Positions 45,063-53,644 are shown, numbered from the stretch's first letter. The stretch: 64,000 bases of DNA from Actinotalea endophytica (GCF_025717005.1 NZ_JAOVZU010000003.1:1-64000), one strand, 5' to 3'. Numbers and translations: made by a program. Notes: a model not told the origin generated them from the sequence alone.

Positions 45063-45761
45063 GTGGTGTGCATCGTGGACGACTCAGAGTTCCGTGCAGG
45101 GCTGGAATCGCTCGGCTCCCTGGCGACGGTCGAGTATCGCCAGAGCCTGGCCGACGTCGCGGACGCCCCCGACGCGGTCCACGCGGCGACCCGTCTCGGG
45201 CGCCTCGTGGGCGTGTCGCTCAAGGATCCGTTCGCAGAGTCCACCGTCGTGGACACGCCGTCGGCCCGGACAGGGGCGTACCGACGTTGGGACCTCGTCG
45301 CCAGCGAGCAGGAGTTCGACGAGCCCGAGCGAGCCGCCACCTGGCAGTACGCAGCACTCGAGGCGATCAAGGCCGAGGTGGCCGCCGAGGAGCCCCACGT
45401 GCGGGCGTGGTCCACGTACGAGTTCGCGGCCGACGCGGGGTGGGAGACCGGCTTCTTCGGGTACTTCGCTCGGGCGGTCCGCCGCTACATCTGCGGTGAG
45501 CCCGCGATCCGCGCGAAGGTCGAGGAGGCGATGTCGTCCGCCCGCAAGGGAGGTGTCGCCGTCGCCGAGCTCAGTCCCGAGATCGTCGTGGCGAGTGGCG
45601 GCGCCGCGCTCGCCACCTTCCTCGTCGCGAGCGTTCCGATCCTGGGTATTGTCGGGGTCCCCGTGATCGTGGCCCTCGTTCTCATCCTCTACCGGCTCGG
45701 GGTCGAGGGGTTCTGCGAGTGGTCCGACCACCTGCGGACCGACGAGGACGAGAAGAACTGA
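45063..45761 (+). CDS. Hypothetical protein with C-terminal membrane helices
   Basis: This 232-residue protein is acidic and helical for about 165 residues, then has two close hydrophobic helices (about 178-193 and 195-212) and a charged tail DHLRTDEDEKN. The layout suggests a cytoplasmic or lumenal domain anchored by a hairpin of helices. No motif or family is recognised. The start is taken at the GTG 33 bases past the previous gene. It lies at the left edge of the accessory island. Confidence 0.6.
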   Translation: MVCIVDDSEFRAGLESLGSLATVEYRQSLADVADAPDAVHAATRLGRLVGVSLKDPFAESTVVDTPSARTGAYRRWDLVASEQEFDEPERAATWQYAALEAIKAEVAAEEPHVRAWSTYEFAADAGWETGFFGYFARAVRRYICGEPAIRAKVEEAMSSARKGGVAVAELSPEIVVASGGAALATFLVASVPILGIVGVPVIVALVLILYRLGVEGFCEWSDHLRTDEDEKN

Positions 45762-45936
45762 GGCGCAGCGGGGCCAAGCCCGGAGCGGCCGTGACTGCTG
45801 GCATCGACGTCGCCGAGTCGCTCTGACACATCGGATGCACGTCGTAGTTCTGTCACGTGAGTACCCAGACCCTGAGCGACGTACAGCGTTGGCCGGGCGT
45901 TGAGATCCAGGCCGGCCTACGGAGAGGCGCGTACGC

Positions 45937-46464
45937 GTGCTGAGGAGACGACACGTCGCACTCGCGGCCGTTGCCGCGTCTCTGGCCCTGAGTGCTTGTG
46001 TGCCGTCCGATCCCAGGGCCATGCCGGTAGGACTGCGGATGGAGTCCGGTGTCGCCGTGATGATCGTGGCCACGTTCTCGGCCGAGAAGCCCGAGTCGGC
46101 AGAGGTGTACAGCCTTTCCGACGGGTCGCACGGGGAGCCGCTCTGGAGTGGCTACGGATATACGGGCACGCCAGGGAACCTCGCCATCGTCAGATTCGAT
46201 GAGCGCGACTGGGGCATCGCCACGGGCGACTACCGCGAAGCGGCGGAGTATGGGCTCGCGGTGCGGACAAATGCTCGCTCGTATGGCTCGGGCGTCGGCG
46301 GCGAGTTCTACGCGTCCCGCGACGATCTTGAAGCGTTGCCTGCCGACGCCTTCCTCGTTGACGGACAGCAGATGAGCGTGGAGGAGTATCTCGAGTACGT
46401 GGCGGCTGACAGAGCGTGTCCGTCGACGTTGCAGTCTTCCGGAGAACCGGGTCCCAACGGGTAG
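45937..46464 (+). CDS. Putative lipoprotein of unknown function
   Basis: This 175-residue protein has a basic start MLRRRHV, a hydrophobic stretch and a lipobox LSAC (Cys21), so it should be anchored on the outer face of the membrane. The mature part has no recognised domain; AEVYSLSDGSHGEPLWSGYGY suggests a beta-rich fold. GGAGAG lies before the GTG start. Codon third positions look less G+C-biased than in core genes, consistent with the accessory nature of this stretch. It converges on the RHS remnant. Confidence 0.65.
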   Translation: MLRRRHVALAAVAASLALSACVPSDPRAMPVGLRMESGVAVMIVATFSAEKPESAEVYSLSDGSHGEPLWSGYGYTGTPGNLAIVRFDERDWGIATGDYREAAEYGLAVRTNARSYGSGVGGEFYASRDDLEALPADAFLVDGQQMSVEEYLEYVAADRACPSTLQSSGEPGPNG

Positions 46465-46483
46465 GTGGGATACACCACGGCCG

Positions 46484-46612
46484 CCACTGACCACACCGAC
46501 GGTCGCGGTGATCTTCTGCCCACCGAGCAGGTGCACCGTGATCGCCCCGCCCTGGGTGCGCACCAACCGGTCCCTGCCCGCGCCGGCATGTCCCCCGACG
46601 TCGACGAACCAC
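46484..46612 (-). pseudogene. Remnant of a second RHS core (displaced cassette junction)
   Basis: Read on the minus strand, this stretch encodes DRLVRTQGGAITVHLLGGQKITATVGVVS. It is a diverged copy of DRLVRTQGGATMVYLPGGQEITASDGVVS inside the RHS gene at 46994-48780. At DNA level it matches the region around 48110-48215 for roughly 100 bases, and similarity stops on both sides. It is not part of a working gene. Such short core repeats after a toxin/immunity pair are expected where RHS tips have been exchanged by recombination. Confidence 0.75.
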
Positions 46613-46645
46613 CCTCCCCGCGGCAAGTAGCCGAGAGCGTTCCTC

Positions 46646-46954
46646 CTACAGCACAAAGAGGAGACCTAGGAGGTGACCCACTCCGAGCAGGCTGCCAACG
46701 GATCCCACCGCAACGGCGACGGCCCCAAGTAGTCGCATCTGCCACGACTTCTCGCAGAACAGGATCAACCACACCCCGAGAGGAGCGCTGAGAAACGCCA
46801 CTACAGGGTACGCGACGGCCAGCCACAGGTTGTGTGGGCTCGCCACCATCGACTGATGCAGGGCCAGCACCGCGACCGTGCCACAAACTACAATCGCGCG
46901 CAAAAGCCACGAGCCGCACGCTCGCACCATCCATGGCGGTCGGTCAGGGTTCAT
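46646..46954 (-). CDS. Small three-helix membrane protein, probable immunity protein of the RHS toxin
   Basis: This 102-residue protein starts MNPDRPPWMVRACGSW and has three hydrophobic helices (about 17-38, 44-66 and 72-100). It lies 40 bases downstream of the toxin gene on the same strand, the usual position of an RHS immunity gene. Immunity to a toxin acting in the membrane, or a membrane step of toxin entry, would fit a membrane protein. If the toxin is a nuclease, as its family suggests, a soluble inhibitor would be more usual, so the pairing is an inference from position. Confidence 0.55.
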   Translation of the reverse strand: MNPDRPPWMVRACGSWLLRAIVVCGTVAVLALHQSMVASPHNLWLAVAYPVVAFLSAPLGVWLILFCEKSWQMRLLGAVAVAVGSVGSLLGVGHLLGLLFVL

Positions 46955-46993
46955 GAAGCAACTTCCTATGATTTGTATTGGCATTCACGTGGC

Positions 46994-48780
46994 TCATCCT
47001 CTCCACCGCTCACCAAGCGCTCCGGCGTTCGCGGCCTCATGAATAGCGGCCCTGTAGTCCTCGAGTGTCATGTCGGCTCCGAGGCTCTCGAACATGGAGT
47101 AGCCCAACACAATAGCGGGATCGTCGATGCTGCTCGTGTCATCACCGGCCCCTCTCGCGTGCGAAGCGGCGATCGCGTTGTCCTCGGAAAGTCCAAAACT
47201 GTCGCAGAGAAATCCGTGGGTGACATTGCCGAAGACGTCGTAGTTGACCTCGGACCCATCCTCCAACGCCAACCAGGACGACGCCTCATCGGTGACATCG
47301 AAAGTTTCGCCGAGTGGCACCTTGGCATCCCAGGGACCGCCCGGTCGGAAGTTGACACCCATCTTGGCGAGGCCAATCGTCATCTGTGCGCCGTCCCAGC
47401 TGGATGAGGCCCACCAATCGAGTTCTGCGATGTCGCCGACGTCGCCGCCAGCAGCTTTGATGGAGAGCTCTGCGGTGTAGTTCCAGGCCACTGGGCTCTC
47501 TTGACCGAAGTTGACGAAGCGTCGCGCGTCTGGCGTTCGGGCCCACCTCTGGAGGAGCGCGTAGGAAGCGGAGATCGCCCGCTCGCCGCTCCGGAACGAT
47601 CGGAAGTCTGCCCGCTTGGACGGCCGCGGCGCGTCATCCGCCTGCGCCCCGCCAGTCGTCTCTGGCCCGGTGTATCCCTTGGAGTACCCGCCCCCGTCGA
47701 AGCGCATGTTCAGCAGCCCGGACGGGTCCCAGTTGGTGACGGGGTTGTTGTTGGCGTACGCGTACGCGGCCCACTGGTTCGGGTCGGCCAGGTTCATCAC
47801 GGGGTCGACCGAGATGAACCGGGCGAAGAGCGGGTCGTAGTAGCGGGCGCCGACCGACACCAGCCCCGAGGCGTCGACCGGCTTGCCCAAGAACCCCTTG
47901 TCCGTGGGCCAGATCCCCCCGGTGGTGGTGCCGCGCTCGTTGCCCCACGGGTCCAGCCGGCGCACCACCACCGGCTCGGACGGGGTGGCCGCGTTGTTGA
48001 TCGCCATCGTCGCGCTCTGATGGGGGTCGGACACCAACGACCACACCTGCGCCGGTGAGCCCCCGGTACGCACCGCGACCGCGACCCCGTTGAACGTGTA
48101 CCTGCGCTGGACACTGACCACACCGTCGCTCGCGGTGATCTCCTGCCCACCGGGCAGGTACACCATGGTCGCCCCGCCCTGGGTACGCACCAACCGGTCC
48201 CCGCCCGCGGTGTACACGAACGACGCATCCACCCCGCCGCCCACCGCCGCGAGCTCGGAGATCTCGGTGAGCTTGCCTTCCGCGTCCCAGGTGAGGTTCT
48301 GGGTCGTCCCGTCGATCGTGCGGACCGTGAGGTTGCCGGCCTGGTCGTAGCTGAACGCGGCGCTGGCCGTGGCGGCGCCGGTCGTGGCCACGCCCGCGAC
48401 CCCGTGCAGCGGCTCGCCGCTGGTGGTCGGGTCCCCGGTGGTCTCTCCACCGGCGGCGGGGTAGGTGTACGTCGAGGTGGCCACACCCGCGGCGGCGTGG
48501 TCCACGACCGTGGAACGATCACCGGACGCGGTGTAGGTGTAGTCCTGCCAGTACGGCGCCGGACCGCCCACATCCGACCACGACCCCGGCGCAGTGCACT
48601 CCGACCCGGCCGCGGTCCACGCCGAGGTCAACCGGCCCAACGCGTCATAGGCGTAGCACTGCCGGTCCCCGCTGACCGTGTCGGTCGCCGACGTCGGGTT
48701 GCCGAACTCGTCATAGGCGTAGGCCATCGTCAGATCGGTGGAGTACCCGCCCTCGGTCTGCCGGTTGACCGTGGTGGGGA
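46994..48780 (-). CDS. RHS core with C-terminal toxin tip, 5'-truncated
   Basis: About 595 residues remain of an RHS/YD-repeat protein. YD repeats run through YAYDEFGNPTSATD, YAYDALGRLTSAW and FSYDQAGNLTVRT. The core end RYYDPLFARFISVDP and NNPVTNWDPSGLL is intact. After that the sequence changes to a lower-G+C tip of about 240 residues, from 47715 down. Its end (VNYDVFGNVTHGFLCDSFGL, then DDPAIVLGYSMFE) resembles the bacterial toxin 44 family. The frame opens further upstream to 48826, but those 15 codons come from the flank of rnpB. The gene lacks the N-terminal delivery part, a credible start codon and a ribosome binding site. Confidence 0.85.
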
Positions 48781-48833
48781 CTGCAGACTGCCGACCGCAC
48801 CTCGCCGCCTGAACGCAGGCCAACACCCGGAGG

Positions 48834-49218
48834 GCGGATGAGTCGGCCGATACGCCGGGTTCTGTCCCTGCGCGGGGTTGCCCCCGCTCAGGTGGCGGCC
48901 ATCCCTCTACGACGTACGTTGCCGCACGCCTCCAGCGGCCTACCCGGGAGCTCGGGCGAGCAGCCCTCGAACGCTCCCTGTCTGGCCTTGCTCCGGGTGG
49001 GGTTTACCGAGCCGCACCGGTCACCCGGCACGCTGGTGGTCTCTTACACCACCGTTTCACCCTTGCTCCCGACGCCGAGGCGTCGGGGGCGGTCTGTTCT
49101 CTGTGGCACTGTCCCGCGGGTCACCCCGGGTGGGCGTTACCCACCACCCTGCTCTGCGGAGCCCGGACGTTCCTCGGCGGAGTTACCTCCGACGCGACCG
49201 CCTGGCCGACTCATCCGC
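48834..49218 (-). ncRNA. rnpB: RNase P RNA, bacterial class A
   Basis: On the minus strand the sequence has the RNase P hallmarks. The closing P1 helix is made by GCGGATGAGTCGGCC at the 5' end and GGCCGACTCATCCGC at the 3' end. GAGGAACGTCCGGGCTCC follows, then AGGGTGGTGGGTAACGCC, GACCCGCGGGACAGTGCC, and ACAGAGAACAGACCGCC; TAAGAGACCACCAGCGTGCC comes further on. The 385-base length fits class A. It processes the 5' ends of tRNA precursors. An RHS fragment is attached about 50 bases past its 3' end. Confidence 0.95.
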
Positions 49219-49238
49219 GGGTCAAGCGTACCCACCGG

Positions 49239-49940
49239 TCACAGGTCCGGCGGCACCCCGAGGCAGACGAGCTCACGGTCGCCGTCGGCCCAGAGCCGGA
49301 GGATCGTCACCGAGGCCGCAGGTATCCGCAGGCCGCCCCATGCCGGCGCGGGCATCGCCAGAGCACGCCCGACACCTGCCCGGATCGCCATGACGTGGGC
49401 CACCAGCACCACGCTGCGGCCGCGGTTAGCCGCACCGAGCTCGTCGAGCAGGTCGGTCATCCGGTCGCCGACATCCACGAGCGACTCGCCGCCCGGGGCC
49501 CGCAACACCGGGTCGGCGAACCAGGCGCGCATCGCCCCGGGGGTCGCGGCCTCGATCTCACCCGGCGTCCGGCCCTCCCAGTCGCCGAAGTCGCACTCCC
49601 GCGCTCGCGGGTCGTCGCGCAGGTTCGCGCCGAGCCGTCGCCCGATCGCGGTCGCGGTCTGCCGGGTCCTGGCCAGCGGCGAGCACACGACGGAGTCCGG
49701 GTGCGGCAGGTCCGTCCAGTGCTCGCGGCCGATCCGGAACACCAGGTCGGCCGCGCGCGCCGCCTGAACCCGCCCGGCAGAGCTCAGCGACGGTCCCGGT
49801 GCCGCCGAGCCCGACATGGTCCGTGCCACGGTCGCCTCGGTCTCGCCGTGCCGGACCAGGACGACGGTCGCCGGTTCCGCGTCGTCGAACCGCATGGCCG
49901 AGCCGGACGGCCGGCGTTCACGCAGAGGTGGCAGGGTCAC
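49239..49940 (-). CDS. Histidine phosphatase family protein
   Basis: This protein of about 233 residues has the phosphohistidine motif VVLVRHGETEAT, the paired arginine in SPLARTRQTA, DFGDWEGRTPGEIE and the second histidine in VVLVAHVMAIR. It belongs to the phosphoglycerate mutase-like phosphatases (CobC / MSMEG-type) often found after the C4 zinc ribbon gene and beside rnpB. The GTG at 49940 overlaps the stop of the previous gene (GTGA); an ATG at 49895 is an alternative start. Substrate is unknown. Confidence 0.88.
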   Translation of the reverse strand: MTLPPLRERRPSGSAMRFDDAEPATVVLVRHGETEATVARTMSGSAAPGPSLSSAGRVQAARAADLVFRIGREHWTDLPHPDSVVCSPLARTRQTATAIGRRLGANLRDDPRARECDFGDWEGRTPGEIEAATPGAMRAWFADPVLRAPGGESLVDVGDRMTDLLDELGAANRGRSVVLVAHVMAIRAGVGRALAMPAPAWGGLRIPAASVTILRLWADGDRELVCLGVPPDL

Positions 49941-50671
49941 CGTGCCGCGCCGCGCACGAGGATCCGGCCGCACTCCTCGCACCGCAGCACCTGGTCGTCC
50001 GGCGCGGCCGTGATCCGGGCGACGTCGCTCGGGTTGAGCTCCAGCCGGCACCCTTCACAGGTCCTGCCCCGCAGCGCCGCCACGCCGAGGCCACCGAGCT
50101 GTCCGCGGAGCCGGTCGTAGAGCGCCACGAGGCCGCTGTCCAGGCCGTCGGCCTTCTGCGCGCGCTGCGCGGTGACCTGCTGGGCCTCGTCGTCGAGCAC
50201 CGCGATCGCGGCGTCGAGCTCACGCTGGGCCGACGCCAGCTCGGCGGCGAGCCGCTCGTGGGTGGCGCCGCGCTCGGCGAGCGTCGCCTCCTCGGCCTCG
50301 AGCCGCTCCATGACCTCGAGCTCGATCTCCTCGAGCGCCTCGGTGCGCTTCGCCAGGGCGTCGAGCTCGGCGGACAGCGCCTGGACGTCCTTCATGCTGC
50401 CGCCGGCCTGCATGCGGGCCTGGTCGCGCTCGGCCCGGGTGCGGACCTGCTCGACGTCCGCCTCGGCCTTCGCCAGCTCACGACGCACGTCGCCCACCGT
50501 GGTGCGGCCGGCCGCGAGCGCCTCGGCCGCCTCACCGACCTGCTGCTCGAGCTCCGCGATCCTGGCGCGCGTCGGGTGCGTGCGACGCGCGTGGTCGAGC
50601 TGCTGGAGTCGGGTGTCGAGCGCCTGCACCTCCAGGAGGCGGTGCTGGTCGGCCACGGGTGCAGTCGTCAC
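49937..50671 (-). CDS. Coiled-coil protein with C4 zinc ribbon (DUF164 type)
   Basis: This 244-residue protein is mostly a long charged coiled coil (residues 25-180, e.g. EEIELEVMERLEAEEATLAERG). A C-terminal zinc ribbon follows with CEGCRLELNPSDVARI and LRCEECGRILV, four cysteines in two CxxC pairs. Members are linked to tRNA or secretion functions in other phyla, without a clear role. The GTG start overlaps the stop of the NIF3 gene, and the stop overlaps the phosphatase gene. Confidence 0.92.
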   Translation of the reverse strand: MTTAPVADQHRLLEVQALDTRLQQLDHARRTHPTRARIAELEQQVGEAAEALAAGRTTVGDVRRELAKAEADVEQVRTRAERDQARMQAGGSMKDVQALSAELDALAKRTEALEEIELEVMERLEAEEATLAERGATHERLAAELASAQRELDAAIAVLDDEAQQVTAQRAQKADGLDSGLVALYDRLRGQLGGLGVAALRGRTCEGCRLELNPSDVARITAAPDDQVLRCEECGRILVRGAAR

Positions 50672-51858
50672 TGGGGTTCTCCGGAAGGGTCGAGGCGGAA
50701 CGTCCAGGGGTCGGTGCGCAGCGTGCTGACCCGGGTCTCCACCGTAGTGCCCCACCGCTCGGTCACGGCGGCCTCGAGCCGGCTCGCCGTGCCGGTGAGC
50801 CAGGGCCACTCGCTGGCCGCGTGCGAGACGTCGACGAGGTACGGCGTGCCGGTCGCGGGGTCGGAGCTGCCCGCCTCGAGCGCGGCGCGCTCGCGCAGCT
50901 CCGACGCCGGGTGGTGGCGCAGGTCGGCCGTCACGTAGACGTCCGCGCCGCTGGCGCGCACCGCGTCGAACAGCGAGTCACCTGCGCCTCCGACGACGGC
51001 GACGGTCCGCACCGTCGCGTCGGGGTCGCCGGCGACCCGGACACCGTGCTCCGTGTGCGGCAGGCCGTCGACGACCTTCTGGGCGAACGCGCGCAGGGTC
51101 GTCGGCCCGGCGAGCTCGCCGACCCGCCCCGTTCCGATCCCCGCGGGTGGCACGGCGAGCTCGATCACGTCGAACGCGACCTCCTCGTAGGGGTGCGCGG
51201 CGAGCATGGCCCGCAGGACGGCGGCCCGCGCCGAGCGCGGCGCGATCATCTCCAGCCGGTGCTCGGCGACGGACTCGATCGTCCCGGGCGTGCCGATCGC
51301 CGGCCGGGCGTCCGCCCCCGGCAGGAACGTGCCGGTGCCCTCGACCCGAAACGCCGCACGGGAGTACGCCCCCTGGTTGCCGGCCCCGGCGGCGGCCATC
51401 GCGTCCAGCACCGCCTCGGAGTGCGAGACCGGGACGAAGACCACGATCTTGTCCACCGCCGCTCCCGGCAGCGGGACCAGCGGGCGGGTACCGACCAGAC
51501 CCATCAGGTCCGCGAGCGCGTCGGCCACGCCGCCCTCGGCGGCGTCCGCGTTGGTGTGCGCCGCGTGCAGCGCGCAGCCGCCGCGCACGAGGCGGTGCAC
51601 GAGCGCACCCTTGTACGTGGTCGCGGCGACCGAGTGCACCGGCCGCAGGAACAGCGGGTGGTGGGTGAAGAGCAGGTCCGCACCCCAGTCGAGTGCCTCC
51701 TCGACCACGGCCGCGGTGGGGTCGACGGCGAGCATCACCTTGCGCACCGGGGCCGACGGGTCCCCGCAGACCGTCCCGGGCGCGTCCCACGACTCCGCGG
51801 TGGCGGGCGGGAACCAGGACTCGAGCAGGCCGACGACGTCGGCGAGGGTCGGGCTCAC
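50668..51858 (-). CDS. NIF3-like dinuclear metal centre protein
   Basis: This 396-residue protein has the NIF3 metal ligands: LLFTHHPLFLRP (His pair), AAHTNADAAEGGV, and a C-terminal VTADLRHHPASEL and SHAASEW. An inserted PII-like domain spans the middle. NIF3 proteins are widespread; GTP cyclohydrolase-like activity has been suggested. The GTG at 51858 is preferred over an ATG 18 bases upstream because the -10 hexamer lies between 51866 and 51871, placing that ATG outside the message. Confidence 0.92.
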   Translation of the reverse strand: MSPTLADVVGLLESWFPPATAESWDAPGTVCGDPSAPVRKVMLAVDPTAAVVEEALDWGADLLFTHHPLFLRPVHSVAATTYKGALVHRLVRGGCALHAAHTNADAAEGGVADALADLMGLVGTRPLVPLPGAAVDKIVVFVPVSHSEAVLDAMAAAGAGNQGAYSRAAFRVEGTGTFLPGADARPAIGTPGTIESVAEHRLEMIAPRSARAAVLRAMLAAHPYEEVAFDVIELAVPPAGIGTGRVGELAGPTTLRAFAQKVVDGLPHTEHGVRVAGDPDATVRTVAVVGGAGDSLFDAVRASGADVYVTADLRHHPASELRERAALEAGSSDPATGTPYLVDVSHAASEWPWLTGTASRLEAAVTERWGTTVETRVSTLRTDPWTFRLDPSGEPQ

Positions 51859-51865
51859 GGCCGCA

Positions 51866-51871
51866 ACGCTA
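51866..51871 (-). promoter_or_regulatory. -10 hexamer for leaderless NIF3-operon transcript
   Basis: On the minus strand TAGCGT is 7 bases upstream of the GTG at 51858, deciding the start of the NIF3 gene. Confidence 0.45.
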
Positions 51872-51904
51872 CCCATCGGCGAGCCCTCGCTCTCCCGGCC
51901 CGGT

Positions 51905-52885
51905 TCAGCGACGGGCCCGGCCGGCCCGGATCAACGGGACCATGGCCCGTGCGCCGCGCACCGGGACGAAGTCGCGCGCGGCGTCGGCGAGCGCGCCGAC
52001 CTCGTCCGGGGCGAGCACGATGTCGCCGGCCGCAGCGTTCGCCTCCACCTGAGCCTCGCTCGACGCCCCCGGGATCGCGACCACGCCGGGGTGGGCGACC
52101 AGGTAGGCGAGCGCGGCCTGCGACATCGTCACCTGGTGCGCGTCCGCCACCTCGCGCAGCACGGCCAGCAGGGCCGCAGCACGCTCGAGGTTCTCCGGCA
52201 GGAACAGCGGGTTGATCCGGCGGACCCGTCCCGGGGGCGGGTCCTGGGCGGAGTAGCGGCCGGAGAGCAGTCCCTGGGCGAGCGGGCTGTAGGCGATCAC
52301 CAGCCGCCCGCGTTCCACGGCGTACGGCAGGAGGTCCTCCTCGGGCGCCCGCTGGGCGAGCGAGTACTGGACCTGGTTGGACAGCACGGGCCGCCCGAGG
52401 GCCGCCTCGGCGGCCTTCCACCGCTCGAGCGAGTAGTTGCTGACGCCGACCTGGTCGACCAGGCCGACGTCCTGCAGCGCGCGCATCCCGGGCATGGTGC
52501 GGTGGTCCCCGACCAGCGGGTTCGGCTGGTGGACCTGGTAGAGGTCGAGTCGCCGGACACCCAGACGCTGCGCGCTCGCGACACCGCGTTGCTCGACGAC
52601 CGGCGCGATCGGCATCACCGGGAAGATCTTGGTGGCGAGGACGACCTCGTCGCGTCGTTCAACGATCGCCGCGCCGACCAGGTGCTCGCTGCGACCACGG
52701 CCGTAGATCTCGGCCGTGTCGATCAGGGTGACGCCCAGGTCGATCGCCCGATGCACCAGCGCAGCGGTGCGCCGTTCGTAGTCCACGCCGTAGCCCCACT
52801 CGGACGAGCCGAACTGCCAGGTGCCGAGGCCGATCACGGAGATCGGGACAGGAGTCGGGTCGCCGGGGCCGGTCGCGTAGCGCAC
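51905..52885 (-). CDS. Aldo/keto reductase
   Basis: This protein of about 326 residues has the AKR TIM barrel: LGLGTWQFG-type VIGLGTWQFG, the catalytic set DTAEIYGRGRSEHLVG (Asp, Tyr), VLATKIF (Lys) and LDLYQVHQPN (His), and a C-terminal NADPH site VAIPGASSEAQVEANA. The GTG at 52885 (VRYATGPG) is preferred over a TTG four codons earlier. Substrate is not evident. It stands alone between the NIF3 operon and tRNA-Val. Confidence 0.9.
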   Translation of the reverse strand: MRYATGPGDPTPVPISVIGLGTWQFGSSEWGYGVDYERRTAALVHRAIDLGVTLIDTAEIYGRGRSEHLVGAAIVERRDEVVLATKIFPVMPIAPVVEQRGVASAQRLGVRRLDLYQVHQPNPLVGDHRTMPGMRALQDVGLVDQVGVSNYSLERWKAAEAALGRPVLSNQVQYSLAQRAPEEDLLPYAVERGRLVIAYSPLAQGLLSGRYSAQDPPPGRVRRINPLFLPENLERAAALLAVLREVADAHQVTMSQAALAYLVAHPGVVAIPGASSEAQVEANAAAGDIVLAPDEVGALADAARDFVPVRGARAMVPLIRAGRARR

Positions 52886-52929
52886 CGCCCCAGTCAACCC
52901 CGCGTCGGGGCTGCCCGCGAGGGCTCGGG

Positions 52930-53003
52930 TGGGCCCGGCCGGTCTCGAACCGACGACCTCCGCGGTGTAAGCGCGGCGCTCTGACCAACTGAGCTACAGG
53001 CCC
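52930..53003 (-). tRNA. tRNA-Val (anticodon UAC)
   Basis: The minus strand folds as a full cloverleaf. The acceptor pairs GGGCCTG with CGGGCCC; the D arm is GCTC...GAGC; the anticodon stem is CCGCG/CGCGG with loop CTTACAC (anticodon TAC). The T arm is GTCGG-TTCGAGA-CCGGC. The discriminator is A, and CCA is not encoded, so it must be added later. Confidence 0.95.
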
Positions 53004-53062
53004 GTGCGGAGCCTACCGTCGCGGGCCACGCCGACCGGTGCCGACCAGCAGGTCAGGCCAGG

Positions 53063-53476
53063 TCAGCGGCCCTTGCGGGTCCCCAGGCGCGTGCCGGACC
53101 ACTCCGCTCCGACGGCAACCGTGCTCATCGCGTGCAGGCCGGCCGTGGTGGCCGCCTCCTCGATCTCGGCGTGCGGCACGGCACCCGGGCGGCCGGCCTT
53201 GGGCGTGAACAGCCACACCAGCCCGCCGTCGTCCAGTGCCGTGAGCACGTCCAGCAGCATGTCGGTCAGGTCGCCGTCGTCGTCGCGCCACCACAGCACC
53301 ACGCCGTCGACGACCTCGTCGAAGTCCTCGTCCTCGAGGGCCTGGCCGGTGGCGCCCGCGATGGTCGCGCGCACCTCCTCGTCCACGTCCTCGCCGTAGC
53401 CGAACTCCTGGACCACCTGGCCGGGCTCGAAGCCCAGCTGCTTGTGCGACTCGCCGTTCGGCGGGGTCGTTCCCAC
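53063..53476 (-). CDS. DUF3052 family protein
   Basis: This 137-residue acidic protein reads GFEPGQVVQEFGYGEDVDEEVR, then DFDEVVDGVVLWWRDDDGDL and GLVWLFTPKAGRPG. The arrangement matches actinobacterial DUF3052 proteins, which resemble part of the SAM-methyltransferase or YdhG-like folds but have no known activity. GAGAGGA precedes the GTG at 53476. It is divergent from aceE, which is a conserved neighbour in related genomes. Confidence 0.88.
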   Translation of the reverse strand: MGTTPPNGESHKQLGFEPGQVVQEFGYGEDVDEEVRATIAGATGQALEDEDFDEVVDGVVLWWRDDDGDLTDMLLDVLTALDDGGLVWLFTPKAGRPGAVPHAEIEEAATTAGLHAMSTVAVGAEWSGTRLGTRKGR

Positions 53477-53632
53477 GGGTGCGCGTTCCTCTCGGTCTCC
53501 GGGCCGCGGCGCTCCCTGGTGGTGCACCGTTCCTGGGCCAAGCCCACAGCATCCCCCGTCGGCCTGGCAAGTGCCACGCTGTGTCCATGCCGACGCGTTC
53601 GGTGTGACACGACCCGCCCGCATGACGAGAAT

Positions 53633-53644
53633 GGTCGGACGACC
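53633..53644. promoter_or_regulatory. Short dyad in the aceE upstream region
   Basis: GGTCG-GA-CGACC is a perfect 5-bp inverted repeat about 90 bases before the aceE start. It could be an operator; there is no evidence for which protein binds. The rest of the 255-base divergent region (53477-53731) shows nothing else clear. Confidence 0.25.

Noticed and set aside
48781-48826. GTG at 48826 as the start of the RHS gene
   Set aside because: It lies 8 bases after the rnpB end, has no ribosome binding site, and the first 15 codons do not resemble RHS sequence.
48838-49767. Protein-coding frame over 48.8-49.8 kb on the plus strand
   Set aside because: The region is RNase P RNA followed by the antisense of the phosphatase gene.
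52930-53003. Prophage or island attachment at tRNA-Val
   Set aside because: No integrase gene, no duplicated tRNA end and no accessory genes are next to it.
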